A DNA stretch of 64,000 nt, taken from the NCBI GenBank assembly GCA_037444685.1, contig JBBILX010000002.1, positions 186,001 through 250,000 of the forward strand, read 5' to 3'. The translations under genes were made by a program, and so were the position numbers. The notes under the pieces were generated by a model. The model saw only the letters and a list, made by a program, of their open reading frames with translations, was not told the DNA's origin and ran no database searches. This DNA comes from UBA964 sp037444685. Lineage in GTDB: Bacteria > Pseudomonadota > Gammaproteobacteria > Steroidobacterales > Steroidobacteraceae. Positions 62,043 to 64,000 of the stretch are shown one piece after another (position 1 is the first letter of the stretch; each line of letters opens with the position of its first letter).

Positions 62043-62072
62043 ATCCTAGCATCCGATCGACGCGCAAATAAA
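62043..62072 (-). promoter_or_regulatory. promoter of the ABM-CoA ligase unit
   Basis: On the reverse strand TTTATT (62067-62072) and TAGGAT (62043-62048) are 18 bases apart. The -35 element overlaps the first bases of operator copy 2. The start codon at 62012 follows about 25-30 nt later. Confidence 0.45.
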
Positions 62073-62087
62073 CAGTCAAGACTGTTT
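62070..62087. promoter_or_regulatory. palindromic operator, copy 2
   Basis: AAACAGTCAAGACTGTTT differs from the copy at 45764-45781 at one central base only. It sits between divergent genes (ABM2 at 62012 and the Rieske ferredoxin at 62144) and overlaps the leftward -35 element. A TAGAGT hexamer at 62106-62111 downstream could be the rightward -10, at nearly the same distance from the palindrome as in copy 1. Confidence 0.7.
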
Positions 62088-62143
62088 GTTTTCGGTGACC
62101 CTCGCTAGAGTCTGGCCCAGCGCCTTGATCAAAGGGGGCGACC

Positions 62144-62491
62144 TTGACCGAACCGACCTTCGTGCCCGTTCTGGCTCTCGAGGCCCTCGCCGAGGGCCGC
62201 ATGCATCGCTGCGAAATCGGCGGGCGCGAGATCGTCGTCTGTCGCAGCCGCGAGGGTGTCCACGCGCTCGACAACATCTGCTCGCACGCCTTCGCGCGCA
62301 TGGACGAGGGCCGATTGCGCGGCACGCGGTTGATCTGTCCGCTGCATGGCGCGTCCTTCGACGTCCGGGACGGCCGGGTTCTCGGCGCTCCGGCCACGCA
62401 GCCCCTGCGCTGTCATGCCGTGCGCATCGTCGATGGCCAGATCGAGGTCGCGATCGATCCCGCGGCGCCGCGCCCGCTCAAGCCGTACTGA
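62144..62491 (+). CDS. Rieske [2Fe-2S] ferredoxin
   Basis: This 115-residue soluble Rieske protein has cluster ligands in CSHAFARMDEGRL and CPLHGASFD (C-x-H ... C-x2-H). Such proteins donate electrons to Rieske oxygenases or act in nitrite-reductase-like roles. The start is TTG with GGGGG about eight bases upstream; no ATG is available before the domain. It is under operator copy 2, the same sequence as upstream of the Rieske oxygenase operon, so it is a second candidate redox partner for that oxygenase. Confidence 0.9.
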   Translation: MTEPTFVPVLALEALAEGRMHRCEIGGREIVVCRSREGVHALDNICSHAFARMDEGRLRGTRLICPLHGASFDVRDGRVLGAPATQPLRCHAVRIVDGQIEVAIDPAAPRPLKPY

Positions 62492-62618
62492 CCAATTCCC
62501 TGTTGCGTCATCACCACACGGTTTCGTGCGCGATTTCGGGGGTTTGGTCGTATCATCGCGCCATATGCGGGGCGGACCGCCGGCCCGCATCGAAACACGC
62601 ATCGAGGGGGACCATCGA

Positions 62619-64000
62619 ATGAGATCTGCTCCAATCCGGGCCGGGCGCGGCGCGCGTCTGCTGCCGCTCGCCTTCGCCATCGCCACTCCCGTCGTCGTCG
62701 CGCAGGAAAGTGACGAAATCGTGCTCGAGGAAATCGTTGTCACGGCACAGAAGCGCGAGGAATCGCTGCAGGACGTGCCAATCTCCGTCAATGCGGTCTC
62801 GGGCGAAAAGCTCGTCGAGGCGGGCATCGCCCGACTCGACGATCTCAAAGCCTACGTGCCGAACCTCCAGGTGACCGAGACCGGTATCGCCAATAACTTC
62901 TACATCCGCGGCATCGGCTCGGGCCTCAACCAGGGCTTCGAGCAATCGGTCAGCACCTACTCCGATGGCATCTTCCGCGGCCGCGGCCCGCAGTCGCGCA
63001 TGCCGTTTTTCGACATCGAGCGCATCGAGGTGCTGCGTGGACCGCAGCCGATCCTGTTCGGCAAGAATGCGATTGCCGGCGCGGTCAACCTGATCACGGC
63101 GAAGCCTACCGACGAATTCAGCGGCTCCGTGCGTGCAACCTATGAAGTCGAAACGAACGAACAGGCGCTCGAAGCCGTCGTTTCCGGTCCGCTGTCCGAG
63201 TCCTTCGGCGCCCGGCTCGCGCTGCGCTACCGCGAGACCGACGGCTATGTCCGGAACCTCACGCTCAATCCCGACGAACCGTCGCGTGAGGACACCTTCG
63301 GCCGCCTGACGTTCGCATTCACACCGAGCGAGCGCTTCGACGCGACGTTCAAGGTCGAGACGGGACGCTTCGACGTCGTCGGCCGCCAGGTGGAAATCTT
63401 CGGCGAACTGCCGGCGGCGCCGACGTTGCGGCCCAACGGCACGACGCTGACGCCGCCCATCCCTGGGCTGACCTACTCGCAGATCCTGCGCAACGTGTTC
63501 GCCCAGAACTCCGGCGTGCTCGACAACACCACGAACTTCCGTCGCTCCTCAAACGGCGACTACAGCATCTTCGAGCCGACCGAGGCCGCGCTGGCGATGA
63601 ACTGGCGCTTCGCCAATGGCGTGACGCTGACCTCGGTCACGGGCTACAGCGACTACACGCTCGACGAAGGCTGCGACTGCGATTTCACCGGCGCCAACGT
63701 CTTCACGGCCGGCATCACCGAGGACTACGAGCAGTTCAGCCAGGAGCTGCGCCTGACCTCTGACACAGACCAGAAGCTCGCGTGGATCGCAGGCGCCTAC
63801 GTGCAGAACTACTCGCTCGACGAGTCGGATTTCGTCTTCGTGCCCGGCAACAGCATCATCGTGCCGCTCCTGAACGGCAATCCGGCGCTGCCGATGGGCT
63901 CGGGCACGGCCTTCGCGAATACTCGCAATCCACGCGTGTTCAAGCAGGACAGCGAGATGTTCGCGGTGTTCGGCCAGGCCACGTGGAACGTTACGGACGC
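62619..64000 (+). CDS. TonB-dependent outer-membrane receptor (5' part only)
   Basis: The frame starts at ATG 62619 with GAGGGGG upstream and is still open at the window end after 460 codons. It has a signal peptide (LLPLAFAIATPVVVAQ) and a TonB-box/plug start EEIVVTAQKREESLQDVPISV. FYIRGIGSG and DIERIEVLRGPQPILFGKNAIAGAVNLIT follow, then barrel strands. The KREESLQDVPISV type is common in receptors of catabolic proteobacteria for hydrophobic or sugar-like substrates. It follows the Rieske ferredoxin by 127 nt in the same direction, so it could import the substrate of this regulon; that is a guess. Confidence 0.93.
   Translation, partial: MRSAPIRAGRGARLLPLAFAIATPVVVAQESDEIVLEEIVVTAQKREESLQDVPISVNAVSGEKLVEAGIARLDDLKAYVPNLQVTETGIANNFYIRGIGSGLNQGFEQSVSTYSDGIFRGRGPQSRMPFFDIERIEVLRGPQPILFGKNAIAGAVNLITAKPTDEFSGSVRATYEVETNEQALEAVVSGPLSESFGARLALRYRETDGYVRNLTLNPDEPSREDTFGRLTFAFTPSERFDATFKVETGRFDVVGRQVEIFGELPAAPTLRPNGTTLTPPIPGLTYSQILRNVFAQNSGVLDNTTNFRRSSNGDYSIFEPTEAALAMNWRFANGVTLTSVTGYSDYTLDEGCDCDFTGANVFTAGITEDYEQFSQELRLTSDTDQKLAWIAGAYVQNYSLDESDFVFVPGNSIIVPLLNGNPALPMGSGTAFANTRNPRVFKQDSEMFAVFGQATWNVTD

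Overview
The window looks like chromosomal DNA of a GC-rich gammaproteobacterium. The evidence is gene order: ndk-rlmN-pilW-rodZ-hisS-yfgM, queA-tgt-yajC-secD-secF and xerD-dsbC are gammaproteobacterial arrangements. TonB-dependent receptors, acyl-CoA catabolism genes, a 180-kDa-class NAD-glutamate dehydrogenase and Rieske oxygenase genes suggest an environmental catabolic lineage. The Nevskiales/Steroidobacterales area is my guess only. I see no insertion sequence, prophage, CRISPR array, rRNA or plasmid function, and no stretch longer than about 300 bases without a gene.

Layout. 1-8.4 kb holds housekeeping genes: the ndk to yfgM chain, a reduced isc locus (iscS, a degenerate IscU-like gene, iscA) with trmJ, then suhB. 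8.5-12.1 kb holds a dicarboxylate symporter, an amino-acid permease and a TerC-family protein, the last translationally coupled to secF. 12.1-17.6 kb is secF-secD-yajC-tgt-queA. 17.6-19.6 kb is an ECF sigma factor, a one-helix membrane protein and a double-PDZ periplasmic protein. 19.7-23.6 kb carries tRNA-Leu(CAA), a NUDIX hydrolase, fdxA, dsbC, xerD and an acyltransferase. 23.7-33.5 kb is an acyl-CoA block: fused mutase icmF with its divergent TetR regulator, thiolase, LiuC-like hydratase, SDR and ETF-QO, followed by zapE. 33.5-42.5 kb has maiA, NAD-GDH, a GT2 glycosyltransferase, gpmA and a secreted choice-of-anchor I protein.

43-64 kb is the accessory and most interesting part. A seven-gene operon (45.9-54.0 kb) encodes SDR, ThuA-like protein, Rieske oxygenase alpha subunit, thiamine-diphosphate E1 alpha and E1 beta, lipoyl E2, and a lipoprotein cytochrome c/PQQ-type dehydrogenase. 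A [2Fe-2S] ferredoxin is transcribed divergently from the same intergenic region. That region carries an 18-bp perfect palindrome. A copy with one mismatch lies 16 kb away, between a CoA ligase flanked by two ABM-domain proteins and a Rieske ferredoxin. I infer one regulon that supplies a single oxygenase with two kinds of ferredoxin plus downstream CoA and 2-oxoacid or diketone processing, for a substrate I cannot name.

Between the two arms sits a thiamine salvage operon (TonB receptor, PnuT-like transporter, thiamine-kinase-like protein) under a TPP riboswitch whose 3' strand contains the Shine-Dalgarno sequence. It may supply cofactor to the neighbouring TPP-dependent E1. PhzF-like and nitrilase-like genes follow; the nitrilase homologue lacks the catalytic cysteine. 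The window ends inside a second TonB-dependent receptor.
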